NCBI GenBank assembly: GCA_036897095.1
Contig: JAYMSP010000250.1
Coordinates: 1-64,000 of the forward strand
Direction: 5' to 3'
DNA from: Plantago elongata
Taxonomy: Eukaryota; Streptophyta; Magnoliopsida; Lamiales; Plantaginaceae
Length of the DNA stretch: 64,000 bases
The notes below the pieces were generated by a model, which made no database searches, was not told the origin of the DNA, and was given only the letters and a program-made list of their open reading frames with translations. Shown here piece after piece: positions 11,499-22,636 of the stretch (the first letter of the stretch is position 1; the number at the start of each line of letters is the position of its first letter). A program made the translations under genes and the position numbers.

Positions 11499-13328
11499 AT
11501 GGCAGAGAAGAAAGGCCTGTTTAGTCTAATAAAGAGGTTTCTCTTCACAGATGCAAATTCAAGATCAGACAAGGTTAGTACCTTGCAATACTCTTGATTC
11601 TTGATATGTTTCGTAGAATATCTTCGTGTTTGTTCATTTTCTTCATATTCTTTTCAGAAGGACAAGAAGCAAACATGGATATACCGATTGCTCAAGACAA
11701 AACACAAAGCACCATTGTCAGCACCTCCAGATAATCAGCCTCCTGAAACAGCAGAATATAGAATCAATGATGCTTCATTTATTGTTGAAACTGATGATAT
11801 TCAATCTGTTCATCAAGAAAAGGAGAAACAAGAATATTCTGAAGGTAAAATCCATGACGACATTTCAGAACAAGCTCTTCGACAAGAGATGGCAATTCAA
11901 GAATTGGCAGCAATTAAAATCCAAGCTGCCTATCGCGGTTATCTAGTGAGTTCTTATTTCCAGAAACCTTACTTATATGGATATTAAAACATGGATGGAT
12001 TCAGTAAAAAGTGCTAGTTTATAACTTGGAGTTTTAATATCACAGGCAAGGAAAGCACTACGAGCACTGAGAGGAGTAGTGAAGCTCCAAGCTATTATAC
12101 GTGGTTGGGCTGTTCGAAAGCAAGCGATGAACACCCTCAAGTGTCTGCAGTCAATAGTGAGCATTCATTCAGAAGTTTGCTCAAAGAGACGCCAGAGAAG
12201 TGTGGATGGGTTACAGTGCCAAGTATACGAACAGGACCCCAGAGAAAATGACTTAAGGGTAAGTTATATTGTACTTTCCCTTGATGCATTTATCTAAGTA
12301 GATAGTACATGAAAGATCCACTTATAGACTTATAGTTTGGAAAACCTAGTAATACTAGTTAAGTGAAAACATGAGAAAATCAACATACTGTGCAGATCAA
12401 GGGAAAGAAAGTGTGATCCGGGTTAAAAGTACATTTCTACTACACTACTTAGATTCTGCCATGAACATATCCATACTGTGTAGACACAAAGAAGTAATGT
12501 ACTGCTAAAATGCAGGTCGATTTTGAGAGCCAAAAGAGGTGGGATGACAGTATGTTAACAAGGCAAGAGTCGAAAGCTCACTCTCTTAGTAAAAGAGAGG
12601 CTTCTATCAAGAGAGAAAGAATCAAAGAATATTACCTACTCCATCGGGTGAGCTTACTGAATTTCATTTTTGCTAGAAACTGTTATGTATCGTGTCCAAA
12701 TGAAATGAAATAATATGGAGGTATAATATTTCAGAGGTCAGCTGAATCAGAACGTGACAAAGTATTTGCAAGAAGAAAATATTGGTTAGAACAATGGGTA
12801 AATGGCCAGCTTGCGAAACAGGATGATCTATGGAATTCCAATGGAAGACAAGTCAACGTAAAGCACCAGGAGAAACAAAATCAAGCGGAAATGTCAGTTT
12901 CCCCTGCAAACACCTTGAGAAGATCACCTCACCATCGAAGACAACGTTCCACAGGAGACAACAGTTCATTTGCAGGTTCTCCTATCATTCCTGCATACAT
13001 GTTACCCACCACATCTGCCAAAGCAAAAGCTAGATCGCTGAGCTCGCCAAGACAAAGACCGTTTAATTTTGACGTTTGCTCTGAGATCGCCTCTCCGTAC
13101 AAGCATAAGTTGTCCCCTATATCATCTATTAATAGTGAGTTCACAAGCAGCAGTTGGATTGGAAATTCATTTAGTTCTTTTCGAAGATCCCAAAACCTGC
13201 AAAGTTTGCCTAGTCCCAAAAAAACAGCCACAAGCAAAAGGGACAATCAGCTACAGGGAATTCATTACCAAAATGCTATTGGAGCTTCAGGTGCAGACTA
13301 TGCAAAGCTTCCTGGTAAACAAGTGTAA
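11499..13328 (+). CDS. IQ67-domain (IQD) calmodulin-binding protein
   Basis: Five exons: 11499-11573, 11658-11945, 12046-12258, 12516-12647, 12735-13328 (433 residues). IQD proteins bind calmodulin and associate with microtubules or membranes as scaffolds. The start MAEKKGLFSLIKRFL is typical of IQD11/12-like members. The IQ67 domain spans about residues 108-165: AAIKIQAAYRGYL joined by splicing to ARKALRALRGVVKLQAIIRG, then WAVRKQAMNTLKCLQ. The phase-0 intron after RGYL is the classic conserved IQD intron. The C-terminal exon is Ser/Pro/Arg-rich with family blocks (SPRQRPFNFDVCS). An in-frame ATG at 11388 could add 37 residues, but I chose 11499 by family similarity. Upstream exon 1 is short and basic. 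Confidence 0.93.
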
Positions 13329-14334
13329 TAAAGTAGTTTTCTAGTTTCTGGTGTTGAGATTGATCAAAGTTGTTGAACTACATATATATACTTATTACCA
13401 AGAGGATGCTCATATTAGCGTTAATTTGTGAATTATAGCAACAAACAAGTACCAGATATTCAGAATCACTTCTAAGGTTACAATAACTGATATACGTTAA
13501 TGTTTGGCGTTCAACCGTTACTGATGATTCACGTCTCACAACCATTGTGTTAAATATTGTTATCTGGAAAAGTGTCCCTATACCTAGAATCATCTGAAAT
13601 CTTTTCATTGTGGTGTTAAACTTTCCTTTTACCGGTATCCCTGACAGGAGTCCAAACCATATAACACACCAATTAAACCAGTGAAGGGAAGATAACAAGA
13701 GGCTTTCATGAATTGTCAGCTTCCCCGGTTAGTAAGTAATCCCTCAAATTATCATCTCTTTGGGAAAAGGATGCCTATGCAACAGGAACAAGAATGTAAT
13801 GCGAGACCTACACAGGCTGCTATCGGCAAAAGCTTATAAAGAGGCTTTAAGATGCTCAGTATGTGTGCCCTCTAAATAAAATCGAATATACACACCGCTA
13901 CTGCTACTGCTACTACTACTACTACATGGTGAAGTTCACTTTTTCATGCCTTACCAAACAAACAAATGCAATTATAGACAGATACATGACGTCCTTGCTG
14001 AATCATATAATCAGTGAACCATCAGATTAGTTAAATCTAAATTAGAACTAAAAACAAAAAGAAGAGAGAAGGAAGCTGATAGGAATCATATTAAATCTAA
14101 ACTACAGTAATTTAGACTGCAACGGACATATCAAAGATTCCTATGTCTTTATCTTTTCCTATAAAATTAACAAAATCATCACGTGTCATTAGCATAAAGT
14201 AATCTCCACCAGACCACCAGCATTAAAGTAATGTTCAAGTATAATGTCAAGAAATTACCTCATCAGATGGTCTTCTGATCCCCAATAATCACTCTTCAAG
14301 TGTTGGAAAACCTAAAATCACAATCCAACCGAAA
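13329..14334. other. Spacer between IQD and GGR-like genes
   Basis: Holds the IQD 3' UTR and the presumed GGR-like promoter. Contains a CTG/CTA trinucleotide microsatellite. No gene recognised. Confidence 0.5.
13897..13925. repeat. (CTG/CTA)n microsatellite
   Basis: Alternating GCT-ACT units pass into pure ACT repeats, about nine trinucleotides. Confidence 0.85.
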
Positions 14335-15684
14335 ATGGCAGTCCACGCCGTATCTCCAGTTCACCACTACCTCACTCAGCCACTCAAATCCACCACCTCT
14401 AAACCACAAGTCACAACCTTTAAGTCCTTCACCATCAGCTCAAAACTACGCGTGGCCGTGATTGGAGGCGGTCCAGCAGGATCCTCCGCCGCAGAAGCCC
14501 TGGCAACTAGTGGCATCGAGACATTCCTCTTCGAACGCAGCCCCGAAGCAGCAAAGCCATGTGGTGGAGCAATCCCTCTATGTATGCTAGACGAGTTCTC
14601 CATCCCCACTCATCTCATAGACCGCAAAGTCACCCAAATGAAGATCATATCACCCTCAAATCTCACCGTCGATTTCGGAAAAACACTAAAGCCCAACGAG
14701 TTCATCTCCATGCTCCGCCGTGAAGTCCTCGACAACTTCCTCCGCCAACGTGCTGAACAACGAGGTGCCACACTGATCAAATCCCTTGTCACACACTTAG
14801 ACCTCCCAGTGACAGAAAAATCCCCCTACACAATCCACTACCTCTCCAACAACACTCGAAAAACACTCTCCGTCGATGTCGTAGTAGGAGCAGACGGCGC
14901 AAACAGCAAGGTAGCCAAGTCAATCAAAGCAGGAGACTACGCCTGCGCAATAGCATTCCAAGAAAGAATCAAACTACCAGACGACAAAATGAAATACTAC
15001 GAGAATCTAGCCGAAATGTACGTCGGCAACGACGTCTCACCCGACTTCTATGCCTGGGTGTTCCCTAAATGCGACCACGTCGCAGTCGGAACAGGCACAG
15101 TTTCTCACAAGCAATACATCAAACAGTTCCAAGGCGCAATCACAAGCCGAGTCAATCCGAAAATCGCCGGCGGAAAGATCATCAAAACCGAAGCTCACCC
15201 GATCCCAGAGCATCCTCGCCCCGTCCGGGTCCGCGGCAGGGTCGCATTAGTCGGAGACGCAGCAGGGTATGTGACCAAATGCTCAGGCGAAGGGATATAC
15301 TTTGCGGCGAAAAGTGGGAGGATGTGTGGAGAAGGGATCGTTAGAGCCTCTGAGAATGGAGAGAAGATGATTGGAGAGAGTGATTTGAGGAGGGAGTATT
15401 TGAGGAAATGGGATGATGAGTATTTCTGCACATTCAAATTCCTGGACCTGTTGCAGAGGGTGTTTTATGGGAGTAATGCTGGAAGGGAAGCTCTGGTTGA
15501 GCTTTGTGGAGATGAGTATGTGCAGAGGATGACATTTGATAGCTATTTGTATAAGAAATTGGCGAAAGGGCATGGTTTGAAGGATTTGAAAATGGCGGTA
15601 AACACCATTGGAAGCTTGGTGAGGTGTAATCTTGTTGGGAGAGACGTTGATGAGTTGAGTAAAAGCGTGCTCTTGAACTTGTAG
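14335..15684 (+). CDS. Geranylgeranyl diphosphate reductase-like, chloroplastic (CHLP paralogue)
   Basis: Single exon, 449 residues. CHLP reduces geranylgeranyl groups to phytyl for chlorophyll, tocopherol and phylloquinone in plastids, using NADPH and FAD. Residues 1 to about 37 look like a transit peptide (Ser/Thr-rich). An FAD-binding GGGPAG follows at 44-49, then the substrate-site signature KPCGGAIPLCM (about 75-85), VVVGADGANSKVAKSI, DVSPDFYAWVFPKCDHVAVG, and GDAAGYVTKCSGEGIYFAAK (about 305-325). These blocks are nearly invariant in CHLP. The N-terminal third and the C-terminal tail (CNLVGRDVDELSKSVLLNL in place of ANALRREIEKLSV) diverge, so I call it a paralogue, not the main CHLP. Codon third positions are C-rich over the first ~900 bases and G/T-rich afterwards. 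Enzymatic activity is likely but substrate preference is unknown. Confidence 0.9.
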   Translation: MAVHAVSPVHHYLTQPLKSTTSKPQVTTFKSFTISSKLRVAVIGGGPAGSSAAEALATSGIETFLFERSPEAAKPCGGAIPLCMLDEFSIPTHLIDRKVTQMKIISPSNLTVDFGKTLKPNEFISMLRREVLDNFLRQRAEQRGATLIKSLVTHLDLPVTEKSPYTIHYLSNNTRKTLSVDVVVGADGANSKVAKSIKAGDYACAIAFQERIKLPDDKMKYYENLAEMYVGNDVSPDFYAWVFPKCDHVAVGTGTVSHKQYIKQFQGAITSRVNPKIAGGKIIKTEAHPIPEHPRPVRVRGRVALVGDAAGYVTKCSGEGIYFAAKSGRMCGEGIVRASENGEKMIGESDLRREYLRKWDDEYFCTFKFLDLLQRVFYGSNAGREALVELCGDEYVQRMTFDSYLYKKLAKGHGLKDLKMAVNTIGSLVRCNLVGRDVDELSKSVLLNL

Positions 15685-16618
15685 GTTTGTTTGTAGTAGC
15701 ACTTTTGTGCTTCGCTATTGTTGTTCTGTGTTTTTTGGTGATGGTTTTATCTTGGATGTTTACATTTGTGTATTTGAGGATACAATGTATCCATAATTAT
15801 AGATGCTATATTTGTACCTTGTTGGAGCTAAATCTGAGGAACAATTATGAGGGGAAGATAATTTCATGATGCAAGAATGAATTATAGAAGTTAAAAGATT
15901 GTTTGAATGGTCATAGTTGGTGTTATCAACACAACACAAGTTCGATCAAACATTAATAGAGTTAACAAGATGATTTGTACTCGACTCGATATATGTTAAA
16001 TTCGTGAATGCTTTGATTAGTTTGTAACTTTATTTAGTAAAATTTACTAGTTAGGTTATATGTCGTTGTTGTGATTCTCTAGTTTATTTTTGTATTTTCC
16101 TTTTAAGTCAAGTTTGTGGATCTCAAAACTCAAGTTTAATTTTAACATTTGGATCGTTGTTATAACGAGTAGAGTTTTATTTTTATCTAGATCAAACCGA
16201 GTATATAATTGCCTCGTACTATAACACAACTAGTCACACTTGAAGTTTCCAACATTATCCATTTAGACATTGAAGGTAAAATACAACATATGTGAGTGTA
16301 ATAGACATGGATTATAATTTTACAAAGACATAACCAACTTAGGTTGTGTTTTCTTAAACGAAGATTCTCTGTGTTGAATTAAAGTTAGGTACAAATTATA
16401 ACTAAGTCGAACGGTACCGAATTGAACAAAAGTGATTTTCAGTTGAAGTATCAACGTTTGATTTCGATATTTTCAGTAGTGTTTTTAGACGAGGTCAAAA
16501 GTGAGGTGAATATGAAATTTTCAGTAAACCTAGGGACAAAGAACAAAAAGAAAAAGAAAAAAAAACACACACAGGAAAAACCAGAATCTCCTCCTCTTCT
16601 TCCTCACAAAACCTGAAA
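15685..16618. other. Spacer and PPR gene 5' region
   Basis: No gene seen. Ends in a purine-rich 5' leader (A/G tract near 16540-16570) directly before the PPR start codon. Confidence 0.5.
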
Positions 16619-19050
16619 ATGCCGCCGAAACCCCCACCGCCGGCGGCAATCGGCCCAAAACCCGAACCTTACTTCTTCCACGGCCACCGTAAACCCACCC
16701 AGAACCACCCAACCGTCCACGGCGGCTACTTCTCCAACCGTAAATCCATCCGCCCTCACAACCCCACCATCTTCTCCGACGAGCCATTCGACCTCCAAAA
16801 ATGGAACCCAGATGAACCAAATTCCTCAAAACTACCTTCCGACAAAGACCCATCTGAAAAGTTCTTTGCTTTAGCTAAAAATCTCTCTCCAGTTACCAGG
16901 TACATACTGGACGCTTTCAGGAAGCACAAGCATTGGGGCCAGCCCCTTCTGGAGGATCTTGATCGCCTCCGAGTTCCGTCGATTCTTGTCGAGGAGGTGT
17001 TGAAGTTCCCCTATGCTGATCCTAGGCTCGCCTCCAAGTTCTTCCATTGGGCTGGTAAGAAGAAGTAACCGAAAATCGTCTCCAATTTTGACCGTAATTT
17101 GTAATCTTCGCGGTCACGTCAATAGCTTCCCGTTTAATTTTTGTTTGGCATGTTTATTGTGCTTGTAGATTAATAGCTGAAGTAGATTTGTGTGAGGGTA
17201 GAGTTAATAGTACTTGATAATGCATTTGGAGTATGTTTGGTGGTTGATAAAGGAGTGAATAATTTTGATTAACAGGTAAGCAGAAGGGATATAGGCATGA
17301 TTTTGCATGTTACAATGCATATGCACATTTCTTGAATCGAATTAATCGCTTCCGGGATGCTGATGAGGTGCCTGAGCTGATGAATATCCAAGGGAAGCCG
17401 CCTACTGAGAAACAGTTTGAAATCTTGATCGGAATGCACTGCGATGCGAAGAGGGGTCTGAGAGTGTACTATGTGTACGAGAAGATGAAGAAGTTTGGAG
17501 TGAAGCCGAGCATCTCTTTGTACAACAGAGTTATGGATGCGTTGGTGAAGACTAATCATTTGGATCTGGCTATGGCAGTTTATGATGATTTCAAGAATGA
17601 TGGGTTGGTGGAAGAAGGTGTTACATTTATGGTTTTAGCAAAGGGTTTATGTAAGGCAGGACGGATGGTTGAAATGTTTGACCTTTTGGAAAAAATGAGG
17701 GGGAATCTGTGCAGACCGGATGTGTTTGCATATACAGCGATGGTAAAAGTGTTGGTCTCGGTAGGAAATTTGGACGGTAGCTTGAAAGTCTGGGAGGAAA
17801 TGCGAAAGGACAGTGTTGAGCCAGATACCATGGCTTATTCAACTCTTATTCTGGCACTTTGTGAAGCGAACATGGTTGAAAAGGGTTATGTTTTGTTTAA
17901 GGAGATGAAAGAGAGAAAATGCTTGATAGATAGGGCTATTTATGGCTCTCTAATCAATTCGTATGTGGCAGATGGGAAGCTTGGTTCAGCCTGTGGTTTG
18001 CTGAAAGATCTCATGGACGCAGGATATAGGGCCGATTTGGCAATTTATAACTCCCTTATAGAAGGCTTTTGCAATGCAAAGCTAGTTCATAAAGCCTATA
18101 AACTATTCCAAGTAACGGTTCGTGAGGATCTTCAACCTGACTTTCATACTGTTAAGCCAATGTTGCTGTCATATGCAGAGTCGAAGAGAATGGAAGATTT
18201 TTCCAAGTTACTGGAGCAAATGCAGAAACTGAACTTTTCCGTCACTGACTATCTGATCAAGTTCTTTTCTTTCACGGTAGAGAAGAATGGTGGAGTAATT
18301 ATAGCTCTGGAAGTGTTCGAGTACCTGAAAGTGAAAAACAACCTACACCTTGCAATATACAATATACTTATGAAGGCCCTTCTGAACAGCAATGAGGAAA
18401 AGAAGGCATTAGAACTGTTCCATGATCTCAAAGATACAGGCTTAGCACCTGACTCATCAATTTACAATACCTCAATTTTATGTTATGTTAAAATCGGAGA
18501 GATACAGGAAGCTCGCGAATGTTACAACAAGATACATGAAATGTCTGAAATTCCTTCAGTTGCTGCTTATCATTCGCTTGTTAAAGGCCTTTCTGTAGTA
18601 GGGGAGGTAGAAGATGCGATGATGCTTATTCGCGACTGCTTGGCCAATGTGGAAAATGGTCCCTTGGAATTCAAGTACACCCTTACGATTATCCATTTAT
18701 GCAGGCTTAAGGATGCCGATAAGGTGGTTGAAGTCTTAAATGAAATGGTTGAACAAGGTTGTCCTCCAAACAGCATTACATATGCTGCTATCATCTACGG
18801 CATGTGCAAGCACGGAGCAATTGAAGAGGCCAGGGCAGTCTTCTCCCACATGAAAAATCGTAAGCATCTGAGTGAGGCCGATGTCTTAGTATATGATGAG
18901 ATTCTTATAGACCATATGCATAAGAAGGCTGCTGACTTAGTGTCTGCTGGATTGAAATTCTTCGGTCTAGAGAAAAAAGTGTGGGCAAGAACATTAGCTT
19001 TTAAAGAGGAAGCAGAGTCTTGCTTGACTAATCAGTCTGATAAAGATTAG
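16619..19050 (+). CDS. EMB3131: Pentatricopeptide repeat protein, At4g20740/EMB3131-like
   Basis: Two exons, 16619-17054 and 17276-19050, give 736 residues. PPR proteins bind organellar RNA. The N-terminus is Pro-rich (MPPKPPPPAA), followed by a family-specific block (FFHGHRKPTQNHPTV, GGYFSNRKSI, LQKW-PD). LAS-KFFHWAGK is joined by splicing to QKGYRHDFACYNAYAHFLNR, a standard PPR opening. About 14 P-type repeats follow (for example PDVFAYTAMVKVLVSVGNLD, PDTMAYSTLILALCEANMVE). No E or DYW editing domain is present. The splice site is notable: donor GTAAGAAGAAG and the first exon-2 bases GTAAGCAGAAG are near-identical, so unspliced reading stops soon after. It matches Arabidopsis At4g20740 along its length. 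The symbol EMB3131 is from memory and tentative. Confidence 0.9.
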
Positions 19051-19201
19051 CTTTTATTGAGTTGTATCATTGGAACTTGACTAGTTCTGAGCATACCAGA
19101 TGAAATTATCTCAGGCTTGAAAATCAAGCATTCAGATGTGAAGGTATCTTCGTAATGTCTGGATAAGTGACTGAGATTGATCCAAACAGGATGTGTCACA
19201 A

Positions 19202-19304
19202 CACTGGTAGTCTGGTATGTCATCAAAGTTTAGGCTCTTTGTTTTAGTAATTTGAATTTTAATTAAAGTTGGTAATCTGGTATGTCATCAAAGTTTAGGC
19301 CCTT
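19202..19304. repeat. Tandem duplication, ~64-bp unit
   Basis: The block GGTAGTCTGGTATGTCATCA plus following bases at about 19205-19241 recurs as GGTAATCTGGTATGTCATCA at about 19269-19305, with only a few differences. Lies just downstream of the PPR stop codon. Confidence 0.8.
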
Positions 19305-20336
19305 TGTCCATTTTTTTGCAGTCTTGAAGCCCTGGTGAATAATAAGTTTGAAATGACCATTGGATACACAATTGGTCTTGCTGCTTAAAAAGAAGCAAGA
19401 CTTTTCAGCAATAAAATTTCCATGAATTTGGAAGGTAAAACTCCTTCGATTCACATGCTCGTTGGCAAATTCTGGAGCCCGTTCTTTGTCAAGTGGCTGC
19501 TCTTAAGGCCAAGGCGGGTAGCATGCACCTTTTAATTCACTTGATTGACATGACTACAGCGAGAGAAGATAAGCTTATATGATATTTATACTGTTCCATT
19601 GTGCAAATTAAGAAGTATAATTAGGAAGCCTTATTCGGTAGTTGTTCTGATGGAAGTATTGGACTCTCATTTGTGAGCACTCGGTGTAACCTTTGTTTTC
19701 CTGTGCCCAGAACCAGTTTCCAGTTTTGATTCCATAAGTTTCCTGGCCGGCTGCTGGTTGAAGTAGAAGAGTGTACTCATACGAGTTGTAATAAATCGAA
19801 ACTTCTGTAGTTCTGTGTTGTAGCTTAGCTATGGGATTCACCCGTGGTGTAAAATAGCGACGTGCACATTCTGAACCAAACTAGGCATCCAACAGACTTG
19901 TATGTTATGAATGTATCTAAATCTTTGTATTACAGGACTCGAAATAATCATCCCTCATCTAAAAGTGAGAAATCTCGGTTAATCCTTGGTGTTTATGTGG
20001 AACATGGATCAAAGCTTCATGTGATTTATTGTGAAACTATTAAAAGCTTATATGATGGTTCAGCACTGATGCCAATAAACCATCAAGTCATATTGCACGT
20101 AGATTTCTCCATCTCTAGCAAGAACTTTCTTCACATAATCACATTACGTTCTCTTTTTTTTGTTTTTTAATCACAACAAAACACAGTTGAATTCGATAAA
20201 TTGATAACTGCAGCAAATAACATACAGAGTCAATTTATCACAATGCAAATTCAGAATCATCTAAAGCACCTGCCAACACAGAAAACTACGAGTATAAACA
20301 ATCAGAAGATGACATATTCCCATGCTTTTGCATCCA

Positions 20337-20378
20337 GCCATATGTAATTGCAAGCAAGCCATATGTAATTGCAAGCAT
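20337..20378. repeat. Tandem duplication, 21-bp unit
   Basis: Two adjacent copies of AGCCATATGTAATTGCAAGC(A). Confidence 0.85.
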
Positions 20379-20782
20379 GGAAGAGAGTGAACCCAGTATC
20401 ATGCCTGATCATGTATTATTAAGAAGGAACTAAAAATAATTATACTTATACAACACAATACAGTGCGACTTACAGAGCAGTGAGCAGTCTACGTCCTCCA
20501 CATCACAAATGGTGAAGCAATGCATTGCACAAATCCTAAAGGTTGGCTGTGAAGCTTATGCCGACATGTAAGCGTGTCAGGCTATTTTAGATTCTCGTCT
20601 AACAAGCTCAGCTACTCAACTGATGATATTGATTCCTTTGTTGAGATATGTATCACTAGTCTATATATACGAAAAAGAATTGGAAACAGTAACAAGGTAA
20701 AGGTATATAGCGAGCATGAGACATGTTGAAACTGAGCAAGCAGAAACCATCCTTATCGGAGTCCCCACAATCTCAGATGAAG

Positions 20783-22636
20783 CTATTTAGATGATGACTC
20801 AACTTCTCGTTTAGGGCGGTTGCGGACGCGATCAGGTACAGTTTCTCTTTCAGGGGCACTTGAAATTTCATTTCCATTCTCATCTTCCTCTATCATTGCT
20901 TGTTCCATAGCAAACTGGATCATAAAAAAAAACAGAAAACTGTGTGAGAATAATTTTCCCATGATACGGCTAAGAAGAGTTCCATGTTCATGTCGGAGGT
21001 AAACATATGACCACAGATTATACTCTTCGCGTATAGTAATAGATTATGAAGGGCTGTTTCTCACTGCATTCATGATAGGATGAGATATTCCCATGTAAAT
21101 CAGATACACATGGAAGCTGATATATAACAGAAGAAAGATCAAGGTTGTGTTTGCAAATGCTTATAAAAAGTACTTTTAAAATTTTGAAGTTGTAAAAATA
21201 ATTTTTTAGTGTTTTAAAATACAAGTTCTGCTGCAATTTCTCTGAAAAAAGCATGTAATCGTCAAAAGCGGAGAAGCAACTCAATAGCTGCTTCTAACTG
21301 CTTTAAATAAGTAGTTTTTTTCTATTAAAAAAACTAATTAAGTTAATTTTTGCAAACACTAAAACTCCTGTTTTTATAATTTTAAGTTGTTTTCTTTATA
21401 ATATATCAAACACTAATAATTTTTGCTTAAAATCAACTTAAACCAACTTTTAAGAGAAGCAGGTAAAAAAGCACCAATATAAACATTTGCAAATACACAC
21501 TAAGCCTTCCAACATCAATCAACTAACTAGACAGATACTAATGACAGAAGGTTAACCATACCAGCCCCAAACTCTTGCAACACACCTATTGTGAAAATTC
21601 AGCACAAGCACTCTGCGTTGCACAAATATATTCGAAGAAAGTGACCAGAAATTATAGACCAGAACTAGCCCAACTCACATTGCATCACTCAAATTCCCTT
21701 CAATCACAGATCCCCCCCACCCCGAATTCTTTGTACTCGTATACAAAGTCGTCAACTTTCACATTATCACTTCATAAAAAGACTCATTATTAGTTTCGAC
21801 AACGTGTCCTCTTAAGGAAAAGCTCGGGTAGAAATACCATAGATGTCACCTACATTCTTGAATGCATATTCGACCTCTCCCTTATTTCTCTATCTCAGAT
21901 TCTCAGCCCCATTTGGAATACTGACTATCTGGATTGTCATACTGGCAATCCCTAATTCACGCTGTGCGCTCCATTCGACAACATTAGTACTCCTACATAC
22001 CTAACTTACTTCTTGCTCTACCAAAATGGCAGATAAAATCGAACTAAGTAGATATTTCACTCTGTCTTGCAAACTTAACCAAGTAGAACTAATACTCTGG
22101 CCAGTACAATTTCTAACGACTGCTCTATTTGCCAAACAATGAAGCTAAAACTGAAATTAGAAATTGCTGAAATTTAAGATTTTTTTTGAAACGGCTCTGG
22201 GTGAATCGAACCGACCTATTAGTTAGAGGTGAAGTACAACCAACTGAGCTAACTGAACAGTGCTTCGTTATCAACTGAAATTTAAGATTGAAAGAAATGA
22301 AAACAGAAATGAAAGCAAAGAGAGTGAATAGAGTACCTCTTCGAGGAATTTCTGGTCGAGCTTATCAACGACATTGATGGAAACCAAGATGGTGATTGCG
22401 AGAAGAGAGAGTGGGAAAACAAAGGCGAGTATGTAGGTTGTGGTGCTCGGTAGCCCACGTGTCACCACCGAAATCCCTCTCCGGCGAGAATTATAGTTAT
22501 ACCTAATCGACGGCAGTCTTAGCGGCTGAGATGACGGTGGAGTGTAGGTCGTGGTGGTGGATGGGATAAGGTGAGATGGGATATTGGTGGATGGACATGG
22601 GAGCAGTGAGTTGCTGCTTAAGCTTAGGCATCTCAT
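20783..22636 (-). CDS. HCF153: HCF153-like thylakoid protein
   Basis: Two exons on the minus strand, 22636-22337 and 20914-20783, separated by a 1.4-kb intron; 143 residues. HCF153 is a small thylakoid protein needed for normal cytochrome b6f levels. Residues 1 to about 58 form a Ser/Thr/Pro-rich plastid transit peptide. The mature part has one membrane span at about 67-90 (TYILAFVFPLSLLAITILVS), then NVVDKLDQKFLEE joined by splicing to FAMEQAMIEEDENG, an acidic stretch, and the basic C-terminus RNRPKREVE. That order (span, DKLD-FLEE, acidic, RNRP-RE) fits the family and its usual length of about 140. The intron carries a MITE and a SINE. Identification is from memory of the family pattern; the fold and splice assignment are firmer than the name. 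Confidence 0.75.
21145..21500. mobile_element. MITE (TIR element) in the HCF153 intron
   Basis: Left end GTGTTTGCAAATGCTTATAA and right end CATTTGCAAATACACAC are inverted complements over about 17 bp. The interior is AT-rich and non-coding, about 356 bp. The end sequence resembles common plant hAT-type MITEs with GTGTTTG-like termini. Target duplication not settled. Confidence 0.65.
22181..22274 (-). mobile_element. Short tRNA-derived SINE, copy 1
   Basis: Minus-strand element of about 94 bp. It has an A-box (TAGCTCAGTTGG, 22251-22240) and a B-box (GGTTCGATTC, 22212-22203) at tRNA-like spacing, and ends in an A-tail (Ts at 22180-22187). It is flanked by a direct repeat CTGAAATTTAAGATT at 22167-22181 and 22275-22289, the target-site duplication of retroposition. 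Sits in the HCF153 intron. Confidence 0.85.

Larger units (their letters stand above)
19051..20782. other. Intergenic stretch between convergent PPR and HCF153 genes
   Basis: Contains 3' UTRs of both neighbours and two small tandem duplications. Short ORFs on either strand showed no family resemblance. Confidence 0.5.

Noticed and set aside
19608-20170. ORFs of 77 and 102 residues between the PPR and HCF153 genes
   Set aside because: No family resemblance, no splice context; likely chance frames.
22195-22262. tRNA gene
   Set aside because: Has A and B boxes, but the acceptor stem is absent and it carries an A-tail and target-site duplication, so it is a SINE.
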